NCBI GenBank assembly: GCA_029934875.1
Contig: JAOZLK010000064.1
Location: forward strand, 3,196 to 12,075
Length of the DNA: 8,880 bases
Source of the DNA: Bacteroidales bacterium
GTDB taxonomy: Bacteria > Bacteroidota > Bacteroidia > Bacteroidales > GCA-2748055
Direction: 5' to 3'
The notes beneath the pieces were generated by a model. It was not told the DNA's origin. It did not search any database and saw nothing but the letters and a program-made list of their open reading frames with translations. Positions 1 through 7,761 of the stretch are shown piece after piece. The stretch's first letter is position 1; the number at the start of each line of letters is the position of its first letter. The translations under genes and the position numbers were made by a program.

Positions 1-2000
1 CCGGGAAGTGAAAGGTTCATCTTTTTCAAGGAGTGGTTGTAAAGAGGTTTGCGGTCTGGATTATAAGTTATACCCATTCTGGGATTATCATCCTGGGTAT
101 AAATCCATAGTTCCTCCTGACTCCATACAAGAATCTCATCTCGCGTATCTCCATATAGATCGGCCACATGATAACAGCTGGCAGGGTGTTCGTCGGCGGG
201 AAATCTCACCGAAAGTTCTCCATATTTATCAACTAATCCCCCTGAAAGGGAATCAGCCGAGATCACAAAGAACTCTTCACCATCGCCTTTCCAGTTAACA
301 GGTACACACCTGCTAACTCCATTGGAGGAAGTGAAAATCTGGCTCACTGCCCCCGTAGCATCAGTCATATGAACCAGTCCGTCGCTGCCCCATCCATTAG
401 AGCTAATTACCTCAAGTCCTGGTGACTCCGTATCAAAATCAGCCACAGACAGGTATTCTGCGTGACCCAGGATATTCTGTTTTAAAACATGACCCTCAAA
501 ATCCACATACATCACCCCCCAATCACCGGCAGCATAAAGCAGACAGGGAGTTACGGTTTCTCCCTCCACAAGTTCAGAAACTGTAACACCATTGCAATGA
601 TCGCCAATAAACTGCCCTGAATTAAGGAGTAACTCACCCTCGTGGTCAAATACCAAATAGCCGGTGAGTATTTCATCTAATCCGTCCCCATCCATGTCGT
701 AAACAAAAGGCAGAGATGCGTCGGCCAGCTCCCTTTCCCATAAAGGCTGGAGTTTCTCATCTATTACTAGCAGCGTTGACTCATTATCCGAAACAAGAAT
801 GCAGTTATCGCGACCTGTCCCCAGGAGGTCAGCAAATTGTAATGACCTGTATTCCTGAGAACCGGGGAGCTTAGACTTGCGAAGCAGTTTACCGCTTTTA
901 CCCTCCAGTAAATAGATTTGCCCGCGCGATGTGAAAATTACTTCGCGCTTTCCATCCCCATCCAGATCGTGAATCTGTACTGGAAGTTCTTCTCCCGCTT
1001 TCCGGCTTGTTATAAGAGTATCTCCATACTGCCAGATAATCTTTCCCTCCAGATTCATTGCGCTGATACAGTTGATCTTATCTCCGTTTATTGCTGATCT
1101 TATAAAGAGGATCTCCTTATTCCCATCCTGGGTTAAGTCTCCAATCCTGATATTCTGGTCACATCCAAAGGACCTGGTATCAAAACTTTTCCAACGATAC
1201 ATTTCAGGGTGCCTTTTCAAATGAATCTCTTCTCTCCTGGCTAACTGTCTCTTCTTCCTGCTCAACTGCCTGAGTTCTCCTTTCAACACCTTTACTTCCA
1301 CCCTGTGAAACCGGGCTGGCATGTCTGAAATAAGTCCAATTTGACCCGGAGGTACCGCTATATTATCCTGAAACATCGAAATGGAGTCATTTATTACGGT
1401 GGAAATCGAATTACGCCTGATGGTTACCACGGCATGCATCTCTTCCCCCGGGGTCCATACAAACGGCCTGTCCTTCAGTATTCTTTCAAAGGGCCTCAGG
1501 GGTGTAACGGATTGACTGATATGTTTCAGTATAACTGTATTTCCTTCTGTTCCGAAAAAGTAGAATTCATTGGGATGCTGGTATCCGAAAACAACACCGC
1601 ATTTATCAAATTTAGCCAGCGGGGTGAAGTCCACCTCAATTTTACAATCCTGCCACATGGAGTCCCCTGCAACAATAAGCGGGTGGGTCGTCAGACTAAG
1701 GGGTTCATTCTGACTATCCAGGTTGGTAAAGGTTTGCATCATGCTAATCCTGCCTGAATCTTCGATCACTTGCCAGGCCTCATTAAATCCCTCCTGCCTG
1801 AGCGAAGTGGCCACCCTCCACTGTCCGATCATTTTGTGGCCCTCTTCAAAATAAATTGCTTCGTTGACGCTCTTCGAAGGAGGCAGGCTGACGGCTTCCA
1901 GCTCACTAAAACCATCTGTAAAAACGGATGTTTGGATCACATTTCCAGAGCAGGAATAAAGTAAGAGAGGAATTAAGATGGACAGTAACCTTGTTCTCAC
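1..2000 (-). CDS. FG-GAP/VCBS-type beta-propeller lipoprotein with lectin-like N-terminal domain (3' end beyond window)
   Basis: The minus strand is open for 666 codons from a GTG at 2000 to the left edge, where it is cut off. The product begins VRTRLLSILIPLLLYSC, a basic start, hydrophobic stretch and lipobox with Cys17 as likely lipidation site, so it should be an exported lipoprotein. Residues about 30-245 resemble a concanavalin A/LamG-like sandwich (GVVFGYQHPNEFYFFG). A basic linker follows, then blades with Asp-rich FG-GAP motifs: D288-LTQDGN, D345-LDGDG, D435-MDGDG, D521-FD and D614-LYGD. The D614 motif and the segment after it (LVW..LWIYTQDD) recall the C-termini of secreted rhamnogalacturonan-lyase-like propellers, so carbohydrate binding or cleavage is plausible, but I see no catalytic residues I can vouch for. 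GTG is chosen because an in-frame TAA lies 27 nt upstream and the next in-frame ATG (about residue 53) would remove the signal. Probably only a short C-terminal piece is missing. Confidence 0.88.
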   Translation of the reverse strand, partial: MRTRLLSILIPLLLYSCSGNVIQTSVFTDGFSELEAVSLPPSKSVNEAIYFEEGHKMIGQWRVATSLRQEGFNEAWQVIEDSGRISMMQTFTNLDSQNEPLSLTTHPLIVAGDSMWQDCKIEVDFTPLAKFDKCGVVFGYQHPNEFYFFGTEGNTVILKHISQSVTPLRPFERILKDRPFVWTPGEEMHAVVTIRRNSISTVINDSISMFQDNIAVPPGQIGLISDMPARFHRVEVKVLKGELRQLSRKKRQLARREEIHLKRHPEMYRWKSFDTRSFGCDQNIRIGDLTQDGNKEILFIRSAINGDKINCISAMNLEGKIIWQYGDTLITSRKAGEELPVQIHDLDGDGKREVIFTSRGQIYLLEGKSGKLLRKSKLPGSQEYRSLQFADLLGTGRDNCILVSDNESTLLVIDEKLQPLWERELADASLPFVYDMDGDGLDEILTGYLVFDHEGELLLNSGQFIGDHCNGVTVSELVEGETVTPCLLYAAGDWGVMYVDFEGHVLKQNILGHAEYLSVADFDTESPGLEVISSNGWGSDGLVHMTDATGAVSQIFTSSNGVSRCVPVNWKGDGEEFFVISADSLSGGLVDKYGELSVRFPADEHPASCYHVADLYGDTRDEILVWSQEELWIYTQDDNPRMGITYNPDRKPLYNHSLKKMNLSLP

Positions 2001-2017
2001 AGAACTGGCAGTCTCAT
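1997..2017 (-). other. Six-codon mini-ORF overlapping the lipoprotein GTG start
   Basis: On the minus strand an ATG at 2017 opens a short frame encoding MRLPVL. Its TGA stop overlaps the GTG start of the lipoprotein as GTGA. This may be a translational-coupling leader, a trace of an old frameshift in the signal peptide, or chance. It lies about 10 nt downstream of the start site expected from the candidate -7 box at 2034-2042. Confidence 0.2.
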
Positions 2018-2033
2018 TAGTGGGTTAATTTTT

Positions 2034-2066
2034 GTAAATATACACTTAAATCATAGCTCTTCCCAA
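2034..2066 (-). promoter_or_regulatory. Candidate promoter for the minus-strand lipoprotein
   Basis: Read on the minus strand, TATATTTAC (2042-2034) matches the Bacteroidota -7 consensus TAnnTTTG except for A in place of G. A TTG (2066-2064) lies 21 bp upstream, suitable for the -33 element. Transcription would start near 2027, giving a leader of about 27 nt. Motif matching in AT-rich DNA is weak evidence. Confidence 0.35.
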
Positions 2067-2092
2067 TCTGGCTTCTTTAAAAGAATCTTTAA

Positions 2093-2101
2093 TATATTTA
2101 C
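2093..2101 (+). promoter_or_regulatory. Candidate -7 box for the SpoIIE-type phosphatase gene
   Basis: TATATTTAC on the plus strand is the same nine bases as the candidate box of the divergent gene and matches TAnnTTTG except for A in place of G. A start site near 2107 would leave a leader of about 15 nt. No clear -33 TTTG lies at the right distance. A purine-rich GGAAGGA at 2106-2112, 9 nt before the ATG, could act as a Shine-Dalgarno site, but then the transcript would have to begin at or before its first base. Confidence 0.25.
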
Positions 2102-2121
2102 AGGCGGAAGGAAAAACTGGA

Positions 2122-4239
2122 ATGCGACTTAAACCGATTCTTATATTATTATTTTTGGGCCAATCTTTAATGGCCCAGAGGCCGTTTATCCTTTCTGATT
2201 TCACCTACCTGGAATCCATTAAGGATATTGAGATGCACTATCTCTACGACCCGGATTGCAGTATACAGCCGGCTTATCTGTTTTCAGGCATGATGGATCA
2301 AAGTTTCCGAAAGGTTGATTATGCCGATCCTGACCAGGCCCTGGTAAGTCCCGATCAGGAAGGCTGCATCTGGTACAGGTTCTATTTTCAAAACAGGTCC
2401 TCCAGGCAGTTCTCTTTCCATCTGCAGCCCAGCCTCTTTTCCGAGTTCAAAGAATTCAGGCTATTCCAGGAATTTGACAATGAATTAATTACGGTTCGAA
2501 AATCCGGGAATTCAATTTCTCCAAGAAACAAAGATGTAAATATTAATGGTTCGGATGATCTCCGTGTATATCTACCACCCGGAACGGGCGACACCCTTTA
2601 TCTGCGTGTTTCCCTTTCTGAAGAATCAATTCTCTCGGATCTCACTTTCACCGTCTCCACACACAGCAGTGTAAACCGGAAAGACAGGTCAAAAAGACTG
2701 ATATACGGAATATTTGTAGGCATAATGCTGATAATGATCCTCTACCACATCCCAATGTTTGTGCAGGGAAGGGAGAACAGCTACTTATTTTACATTCTTT
2801 ATATTCTGGCTTTCCTTGTTTTCTTCATAAATAAGGAGGGATATATCTACGAACTTACTCCCAGGTTTACTTCAGCCCCCACTACAATTTTTTTAATGGA
2901 GATTTTCCTGCTGTTTTTCCTTCTCTTTGGAAGATCCTATCTGAACACCAGGCATACCCTCCAATCATGGGACACCATCCTGCTTCTTGCAGTATGGTTC
3001 ACAGTGGGTGGATTAATCCTCAGCTTTACGATTCTTCTGCTTCAGGGCATGGGTGTACAGGTTCCCGTTTTTATCCAGCTGGGAGGATTGGCCATCACCA
3101 TTGTGTCCTATATCGGGTCCCTTTTCCTGGCAATTGTACCGGCAATGATCCTTACAAGGGAGAGCTATCAACCTGCCCGCTACTTCCTCTTTGCCAACCT
3201 GTTTCTGATCCTGGGTGTCGTGGTAAACTATGCCCTTGAAGACTACTCCCTGGGCAAGCACAGCCTCGAACTGGGGGTTACCTTGCAGATACTCACCTTC
3301 TCCATTGGTTTGAGTGAGCGTATCAACCTCTTAAAGAAGAGCAAGGATGTGGCCCAGCGAAGGATCATAGATCAACTAAGGGAAAATGCTGGTCTGAAAG
3401 ATAAGGTGAACCGCGAGCTTGAGGATAAGGTCAGGGAAAGAACACGAGAGATTCAGACCCAGAAAGAACACATCGAGAAACAGAATAAGGAGATTAAATA
3501 CAGCTTTGACTACGCCAAGAAAATCCAGAACACGGTGCTACCGAGAAATGAAGTGTTTGATAACCTCTTTGCAGAACACTTTATATTCTTCAAGCCCAGG
3601 GATATTGTGAGCGGAGATTTCTACTGGATTTCCCAAAGCGGCTCAAGGATTATACTTACCGCAGCCGACTGCACCGGGCATGGCGTTCCGGGTTCACTTA
3701 TGAGCATGCTTGGCATTACCATGCTACATGAGATTGTGAATGAGAAGAATGTGATGAACTCCGAGGAAATCCTGAACCAGTTGCGTCTTAGTATCGCCCG
3801 AACCCTGAAGCAGGAGGGTAAAATTGGCGAACAGAAAGATGGCATTGATATGGCCCTGATGATCTATGATACTGCAACCAGAACCCTTGAGTTCTCGGGA
3901 GCAAACAATCCTTTATACATTATTCGGAATGGCGAAATGTTGGAGTATAAAGGAAACAACATGCCTGTTGCCTATTATGAAAAGATGTCCGATTTTACCC
4001 GTTATACCATTGAAATGAAACAGGGTGACAGGGTATATATGTTCACAGATGGCTTTCCTGACCAGTTTGGTGGTCCCCAGGGTAAAAAATTCAAATACCG
4101 TCCCTTCAAGGACCTTCTTTTAGAGGTTAGTGAGAGACCAATGGAGGAACAACACCGAATACTGAGCCTGATTTTCGATGAATGGAAGGGAGACCTTAGT
4201 CAGATTGACGATGTTTTGGTCATTGGATTAAGGCTCTAG
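2122..4239 (+). CDS. 7TM-DISM receptor fused to SpoIIE-type (PP2C) serine/threonine phosphatase
   Basis: Predicted inner-membrane sensor phosphatase of 705 residues. A signal peptide (1-18, ending LMA) precedes a periplasmic 7TMR-DISMED2-like domain (about 20-185; WYRFYFQN at 84-91). Seven hydrophobic segments follow between 193 and 397, the 7TMR-DISM bundle. A charged coiled coil (about 400-475) leads into a cytoplasmic SpoIIE domain (about 489-705). Metal-binding acidic residues appear intact: D499 in SGDFYW, D516 in AADCTGHGVPG, D643 in FTDGFPDQFG, and D696-D697 in QIDDVLVIG, so the enzyme should be active. Family knowledge: DISMED2 domains are thought to bind carbohydrate-type ligands, and SpoIIE phosphatases act on phosphorylated anti-sigma-factor antagonists or similar proteins. 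No anti-sigma kinase, STAS protein or response regulator lies in the window, so the substrate is unknown. It is divergent from the propeller lipoprotein and is terminated right at its own stop codon. Confidence 0.95.
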   Translation: MRLKPILILLFLGQSLMAQRPFILSDFTYLESIKDIEMHYLYDPDCSIQPAYLFSGMMDQSFRKVDYADPDQALVSPDQEGCIWYRFYFQNRSSRQFSFHLQPSLFSEFKEFRLFQEFDNELITVRKSGNSISPRNKDVNINGSDDLRVYLPPGTGDTLYLRVSLSEESILSDLTFTVSTHSSVNRKDRSKRLIYGIFVGIMLIMILYHIPMFVQGRENSYLFYILYILAFLVFFINKEGYIYELTPRFTSAPTTIFLMEIFLLFFLLFGRSYLNTRHTLQSWDTILLLAVWFTVGGLILSFTILLLQGMGVQVPVFIQLGGLAITIVSYIGSLFLAIVPAMILTRESYQPARYFLFANLFLILGVVVNYALEDYSLGKHSLELGVTLQILTFSIGLSERINLLKKSKDVAQRRIIDQLRENAGLKDKVNRELEDKVRERTREIQTQKEHIEKQNKEIKYSFDYAKKIQNTVLPRNEVFDNLFAEHFIFFKPRDIVSGDFYWISQSGSRIILTAADCTGHGVPGSLMSMLGITMLHEIVNEKNVMNSEEILNQLRLSIARTLKQEGKIGEQKDGIDMALMIYDTATRTLEFSGANNPLYIIRNGEMLEYKGNNMPVAYYEKMSDFTRYTIEMKQGDRVYMFTDGFPDQFGGPQGKKFKYRPFKDLLLEVSERPMEEQHRILSLIFDEWKGDLSQIDDVLVIGLRL

Positions 4240-4264
4240 GGCTTTAGCTCTTCGCCTTTTTTTT
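4230..4264 (+). terminator. Intrinsic terminator overlapping the phosphatase stop codon
   Basis: An outer stem AAGGC (4230-4234) pairs with GCCTT (4254-4258). An inner stem AGGGC (4238-4242) pairs with GCTCT (4247-4251) with one G-T pair and a TTTA loop. A run of T covers 4257-4264. The TAG stop (4237-4239) lies within the left arm. Confidence 0.7.
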
Positions 4265-4289
4265 CTTTCTTTGTAGCAAAAATAATCAC

Positions 4290-4306
4290 TTCCGGATGCT
4301 CCGGAA
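4290..4306. repeat. Perfect inverted repeat upstream of proS
   Basis: TTCCGGATGCTCCGGAA has 7-bp arms and a TGC loop, ending 24 bp before the proS ATG. It is not followed by a T run, so it is not a normal terminator. It could be a leader hairpin or a protein-binding site. Confidence 0.5.
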
Positions 4307-4311
4307 AATCT

Positions 4312-4319
4312 TAAATTTA
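4312..4319 (+). promoter_or_regulatory. Possible -7 box of proS
   Basis: TAAATTTA matches TAnnTTTG except for the last base, and sits in the palindrome TTAAATTTAA (4311-4320). It would imply a leader of only about 6 nt before the ATG at 4331, and no -33 element is at the proper distance. It may be simple AT-rich upstream sequence. Confidence 0.15.
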
Positions 4320-4330
4320 ATAGTTTCCCA

Positions 4331-5803
4331 ATGGCCAAAGTTTTAACCAGTAAAGAAGAGAATTATGCGCAGTGGTACAACGACCTGGTACTAAAATCCG
4401 GATTGGCCGAGAACTCGGCTGTAAGAGGTTGTATGGTTATCAAACCCTATGGATATGCCATCTGGGAGAAAATGAAGGATGAACTGGACCGAATGTTTAA
4501 AGAGACAGGGCATGAAAACGCATATTTCCCGCTTTTTATTCCAAAATCCTTTTTCAGTCGCGAAGCTCAGCATGTGGAAGGCTTTGCTAAGGAGTGTGCC
4601 GTAGTGACTCACTACCGCCTGAAAACAGATGAAGAGAACGGGGGGCTTATGGTAGATCCCGATGCCAAACTGGAGGAGGAATTAATTGTTCGCCCCACAT
4701 CGGAAACCATAATCTGGAATACTTATAAAAACTGGGTCCAATCCTATCGCGACCTCCCCATTCTGATCAACCAGTGGGCCAATGTAGTGCGCTGGGAAAT
4801 GCGTACCAGATTGTTCCTCAGAACTACCGAATTCCTGTGGCAGGAAGGACATACTGCTCACGCTACCAGCAAGGAAGCAGAGGAGGAAACCATACAGATG
4901 GCTAATATCTATGCAGAGTTCTCTGAGAAATTCCTGGGTATCCCCGTTGTGCTTGGAAACAAGACAGAGTCAGAGAAGTTTGCCGGAGCTGTGGAAACCT
5001 TAACCATCGAACAGTTGATGCAGGATGGCAAAGCCCTTCAGGGAGGCACCTCGCACTTCCTGGGACAGAACTTCGCAAAGGCATTTGACGTGCAATTCAC
5101 AAATAAAGAGGGAAAACTTGACCATGTCTGGGCAACCTCATGGGGAATGACCACCCGGATGATCGGAGCACTGATTATGGCCCACTCAGATAATAACGGT
5201 CTGGTACTTCCTCCCATGGTTGCCCCTATCCAGGTTGTGATAGTGCCTATTTACAGGGGTAATGATCAATTTCCGGCCATAGCCGAGGTAGCCAACAGGA
5301 TCAAGGACCAGCTGAAGGCTCTGGGTATCTCCGTAAAGTTTGATGACCGCGATACCCAGAAGCCAGGATGGAAATTTGCCGAGTATGAGTTGAAGGGGGT
5401 TCCTGTCAGACTGGCCCTGGGGCCAAGAGATATAGAGAACGAAAATGTGGAACTGGCCAGGAGAGATACCCTGGAGAAGAAGGTCCTGCCCCAGGAAGGA
5501 ATCGCTGAGTACATCAAGTCCCTGCTGGATGAGATGCAGGAAAACATCTACAAAAAGGCCCTTGACTTCAGAAGTGAAAACACCCACCGTGTTGACACCT
5601 GGGATGAGCTTTTGGATGTACTGGAAAACAAGGGCGGATTTGCCCTGGCTCACTGGGATGGAACTATTGAATCGGAGAATAAAATTAAAGATACCAAAGC
5701 GACCATACGCTGTATCCCCCTGGATGGAGAGGAAGAAGATGGCAGATGCATTGTTAGCGGAAAGCCCTCCAGGAAACGCGTTATTATTGCAAAGGCATAC
5801 TAA
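4331..5803 (+). CDS. proS: Prolyl-tRNA synthetase, archaeal/eukaryotic-type (short, no editing insertion)
   Basis: Cytoplasmic class II aminoacyl-tRNA synthetase charging tRNA-Pro with proline, using ATP. The 490-residue length fits the short ProRS lineage that lacks the bacterial editing insertion. Visible core: RPTSET at 121-126, motif 2 at about 154-174 ([17 protein letters not shown] then QEGHTAH), and motif 3 near S270-G279 ([10 protein letters not shown]). The anticodon-binding domain starts near P299 (PIQVVIVPI). The C-terminal domain ends in AKAY, keeping the terminal tyrosine typical of this type. That domain shows only two cysteines (RCIPL, RCIVSGK), fewer than the four of zinc-binding versions. 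The ATG at 4331 fits the usual start and no longer in-frame start is evident. It follows the phosphatase terminator by 66 bp, so it probably has its own promoter, and it likely reads on into the M49-like gene. Confidence 0.97.
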   Translation: MAKVLTSKEENYAQWYNDLVLKSGLAENSAVRGCMVIKPYGYAIWEKMKDELDRMFKETGHENAYFPLFIPKSFFSREAQHVEGFAKECAVVTHYRLKTDEENGGLMVDPDAKLEEELIVRPTSETIIWNTYKNWVQSYRDLPILINQWANVVRWEMRTRLFLRTTEFLWQEGHTAHATSKEAEEETIQMANIYAEFSEKFLGIPVVLGNKTESEKFAGAVETLTIEQLMQDGKALQGGTSHFLGQNFAKAFDVQFTNKEGKLDHVWATSWGMTTRMIGALIMAHSDNNGLVLPPMVAPIQVVIVPIYRGNDQFPAIAEVANRIKDQLKALGISVKFDDRDTQKPGWKFAEYELKGVPVRLALGPRDIENENVELARRDTLEKKVLPQEGIAEYIKSLLDEMQENIYKKALDFRSENTHRVDTWDELLDVLENKGGFALAHWDGTIESENKIKDTKATIRCIPLDGEEEDGRCIVSGKPSRKRVIIAKAY

Positions 5804-5829
5804 TTACCAATAACCAATTACCAATAACC
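5802..5829. repeat. Exact tandem duplication of a 14-mer in the proS/M49-like spacer
   Basis: AATTACCAATAACC occurs twice in direct succession (5802-5815 and 5816-5829). Each copy is itself two near-identical heptamers, AATTACC and AATAACC, so the array reads as four 7-bp units. It includes the last two bases of the proS stop and fills nearly the whole 32-bp spacer. No hairpin forms, so it should not stop transcription. Confidence 0.9.
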
Positions 5830-5835
5830 ATCCAG

Positions 5836-7761
5836 ATGAAGAAGCGTATATTAAAAAGCACATTACTCATCGCAACACTTTTGTTGGTTCAAAGCTGCGG
5901 TGAAAAAGAGAGTCTTCAGGAATTCTTTGCGGGGACCCTTCCCAACATCGAAATCCGAAATGGAGAGTCGGTCCGCTACATTGAACCCAAATCCCTTTTT
6001 ATACGTATTTTGAATGACAAAGTCGAGGTGGAGGGGCAACTCTACCCCATTGAAAGGCTGCTGGAGGATGAAGAGAAAATTGTATTTGCAGCATACTTTC
6101 CCCTTGATCCTGAGGTGACTGTTTCTGGCATGACTTACCTGAAATCGGTGCAAAAGCTGGAACTGGACCTGGGCTCGCTGAACAGAATCATCACCCTCGA
6201 ACAGTTTGACCGTATGATCAGTCGTAAGGCCTCTTCCTTTGTAGAAGTGGACCTCACAGCCGATATTTCACATCTTTCTGACAATCAGAAGGAAATGCTT
6301 CGCTTGCTTTTCAAAGTGGCCGACATTATGGAAGATATATACTGGGCACAGGTCTTTCCCGACAGGGATGCTGCCCAGGCTTCAATGGTCAACGAGGATC
6401 TTAGTCGCTTTTTTAAAATAAATTACGGGCCATGGGAAAGATTGAACGGGAACCTGCCCTACCTCCCCGATTATGGTGCAAAACCTGCAGGATCGGGTTA
6501 CTATCCGGCGGATATGACCAGAGCAGAATTTGAAGCCATAGTGGATCCGGCCAAAACCAGCCTCTATACCATCATCAGGAGAAGCAAAGATGGAAACTTG
6601 CAGGTAATTCCCTACCACGAGGCCTGGGCTGACAAGGTAAAGGAAGCCTCTGTCCTCCTGAATGAGGCCGCTGAACTTGCTGAGGATCCCGGCTTTAAAA
6701 AATATCTGAAACTGCGGGCAGAAGCGCTATTAACAGACGATTACCTGGCCTCTGATATGGCCTGGATGGATATGAAAAGTAATGACATCGATTTCGTTGT
6801 TGGCCCCATCGAAAACTATGAAGATGCCCTTTATAATTATAAAGCAGCCCATGAATCCTTCATCCTGATCAAAGATCAGGAGTGGAGTGAAAAACTTGCC
6901 TTCATTAGCTCTGTTCTTCCCCAGATGCAGAAGACCCTTCCTGTTCCGCCCGAATATAAAAGGGAGACTCCCGGAAGCGATTCCGATCTGGGTGCCTATG
7001 ATGTGGTATATTACGCTGGCGATTGCAATGCCGGAAGTAAGACCATTGCCATCAATCTCCCCAACGATGAGCGGGTTCATGCCAGCAAGGGATCAAGAAA
7101 ACTTCAGCTGAAAAATTCAATCCGCTATAAATTTGAAGAGATCCTTGTTCCGATCAGCAACGTTTTGATAGACGAGGAACAGCGGGAATTTGTCACCTTT
7201 GATGCATTCTTTGAGAATACGATGTTCCATGAAGTGTCTCACGGACTGGGGATAAACCAGACCATTAACGGGAAGGGAACTGTCCGTTCGGCCCTGAAGG
7301 AGCAATACAGTGCACTGGAGGAGGGCAAAGCAGATATCCTTGGTTTGTTCCTGATAACCCAGATGGCTGAGAACGGTATGCTTGGCGAGAAAGAATTGAT
7401 GGAAAACTACGTCACATTCATGGCAAGTATTTTCAGAAGTATCCGCTTTGGAGTGGCCAGTTCGCATGGAAAGGCCAACATGGTAAGGTTCTACTATTTC
7501 CAGGGTAGCGGTGCTTTCTCAAGGGATGATATACTGGGAACGTATAAGATTGACTTTGAGAAGATGCAGAGCGCTATGAACAATCTGGCAGAACTGATTC
7601 TCACTACCCAGGGTGATGGCGATTATAATCTTGCTAAAAAACTGGTTGATGATTCGGGTTTCATCCGGGAGGGGCTACAAGCGGACCTCGATCGGCTCCA
7701 GGAGCTCAACATTCCTGTTGATATTGTATTCAACCAGGGCCCTGAAAAGCTGGGTTTGTAA
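5836..7761 (+). CDS. M49-like (dipeptidyl-peptidase III-related) zinc metallopeptidase lipoprotein
   Basis: The 641-residue product has a lipoprotein signal (MKKRILK, hydrophobic stretch, LLVQSC with Cys21 as lipidation site), so it should be membrane-anchored outside the cytoplasm. The zinc site is visible: HEVSHG with H465, E466 and H469, followed by LEEGKAD, where E496 would be the third zinc ligand, matching the EExxA(D/E) motif of family M49. Other family-like stretches are GYYPADMT (221-228), FVVGPIENYEDALYNYKAAHE (320-340) and GSRKLQLKN (419-427). Known M49 enzymes remove dipeptides from peptide N-termini; that activity is inferred here. Classical members carry HExxGH, while this one has the shorter HExxH. 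Such proteins are often annotated only as zinc-dependent hydrolases. The ATG at 5836 is chosen because it yields the signal peptide. It lies 32 bp after proS with no terminator between, so co-transcription is likely. Confidence 0.88.
   Translation: MKKRILKSTLLIATLLLVQSCGEKESLQEFFAGTLPNIEIRNGESVRYIEPKSLFIRILNDKVEVEGQLYPIERLLEDEEKIVFAAYFPLDPEVTVSGMTYLKSVQKLELDLGSLNRIITLEQFDRMISRKASSFVEVDLTADISHLSDNQKEMLRLLFKVADIMEDIYWAQVFPDRDAAQASMVNEDLSRFFKINYGPWERLNGNLPYLPDYGAKPAGSGYYPADMTRAEFEAIVDPAKTSLYTIIRRSKDGNLQVIPYHEAWADKVKEASVLLNEAAELAEDPGFKKYLKLRAEALLTDDYLASDMAWMDMKSNDIDFVVGPIENYEDALYNYKAAHESFILIKDQEWSEKLAFISSVLPQMQKTLPVPPEYKRETPGSDSDLGAYDVVYYAGDCNAGSKTIAINLPNDERVHASKGSRKLQLKNSIRYKFEEILVPISNVLIDEEQREFVTFDAFFENTMFHEVSHGLGINQTINGKGTVRSALKEQYSALEEGKADILGLFLITQMAENGMLGEKELMENYVTFMASIFRSIRFGVASSHGKANMVRFYYFQGSGAFSRDDILGTYKIDFEKMQSAMNNLAELILTTQGDGDYNLAKKLVDDSGFIREGLQADLDRLQELNIPVDIVFNQGPEKLGL

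Noticed and set aside
8..298. Plus-strand open frame of 96 codons
   Set aside because: It lies antisense to the long minus-strand lipoprotein gene, whose product has clear lipobox and FG-GAP motifs; the plus-strand translation looks like random sequence.
1341..1964. Two plus-strand open frames (138 and 64 codons)
   Set aside because: Both are antisense to the N-terminal part of the lipoprotein gene and have no recognisable domain or signal.
5186..5653. Minus-strand open frame of 155 codons within proS
   Set aside because: proS is unmistakable on the plus strand here; the antisense frame has no family resemblance and is a by-product of codon bias.
5802..5829. Tandem repeat considered as a CRISPR fragment
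   Set aside because: The units are 7/14 bp with no spacers, no palindromic repeat and no cas genes nearby.
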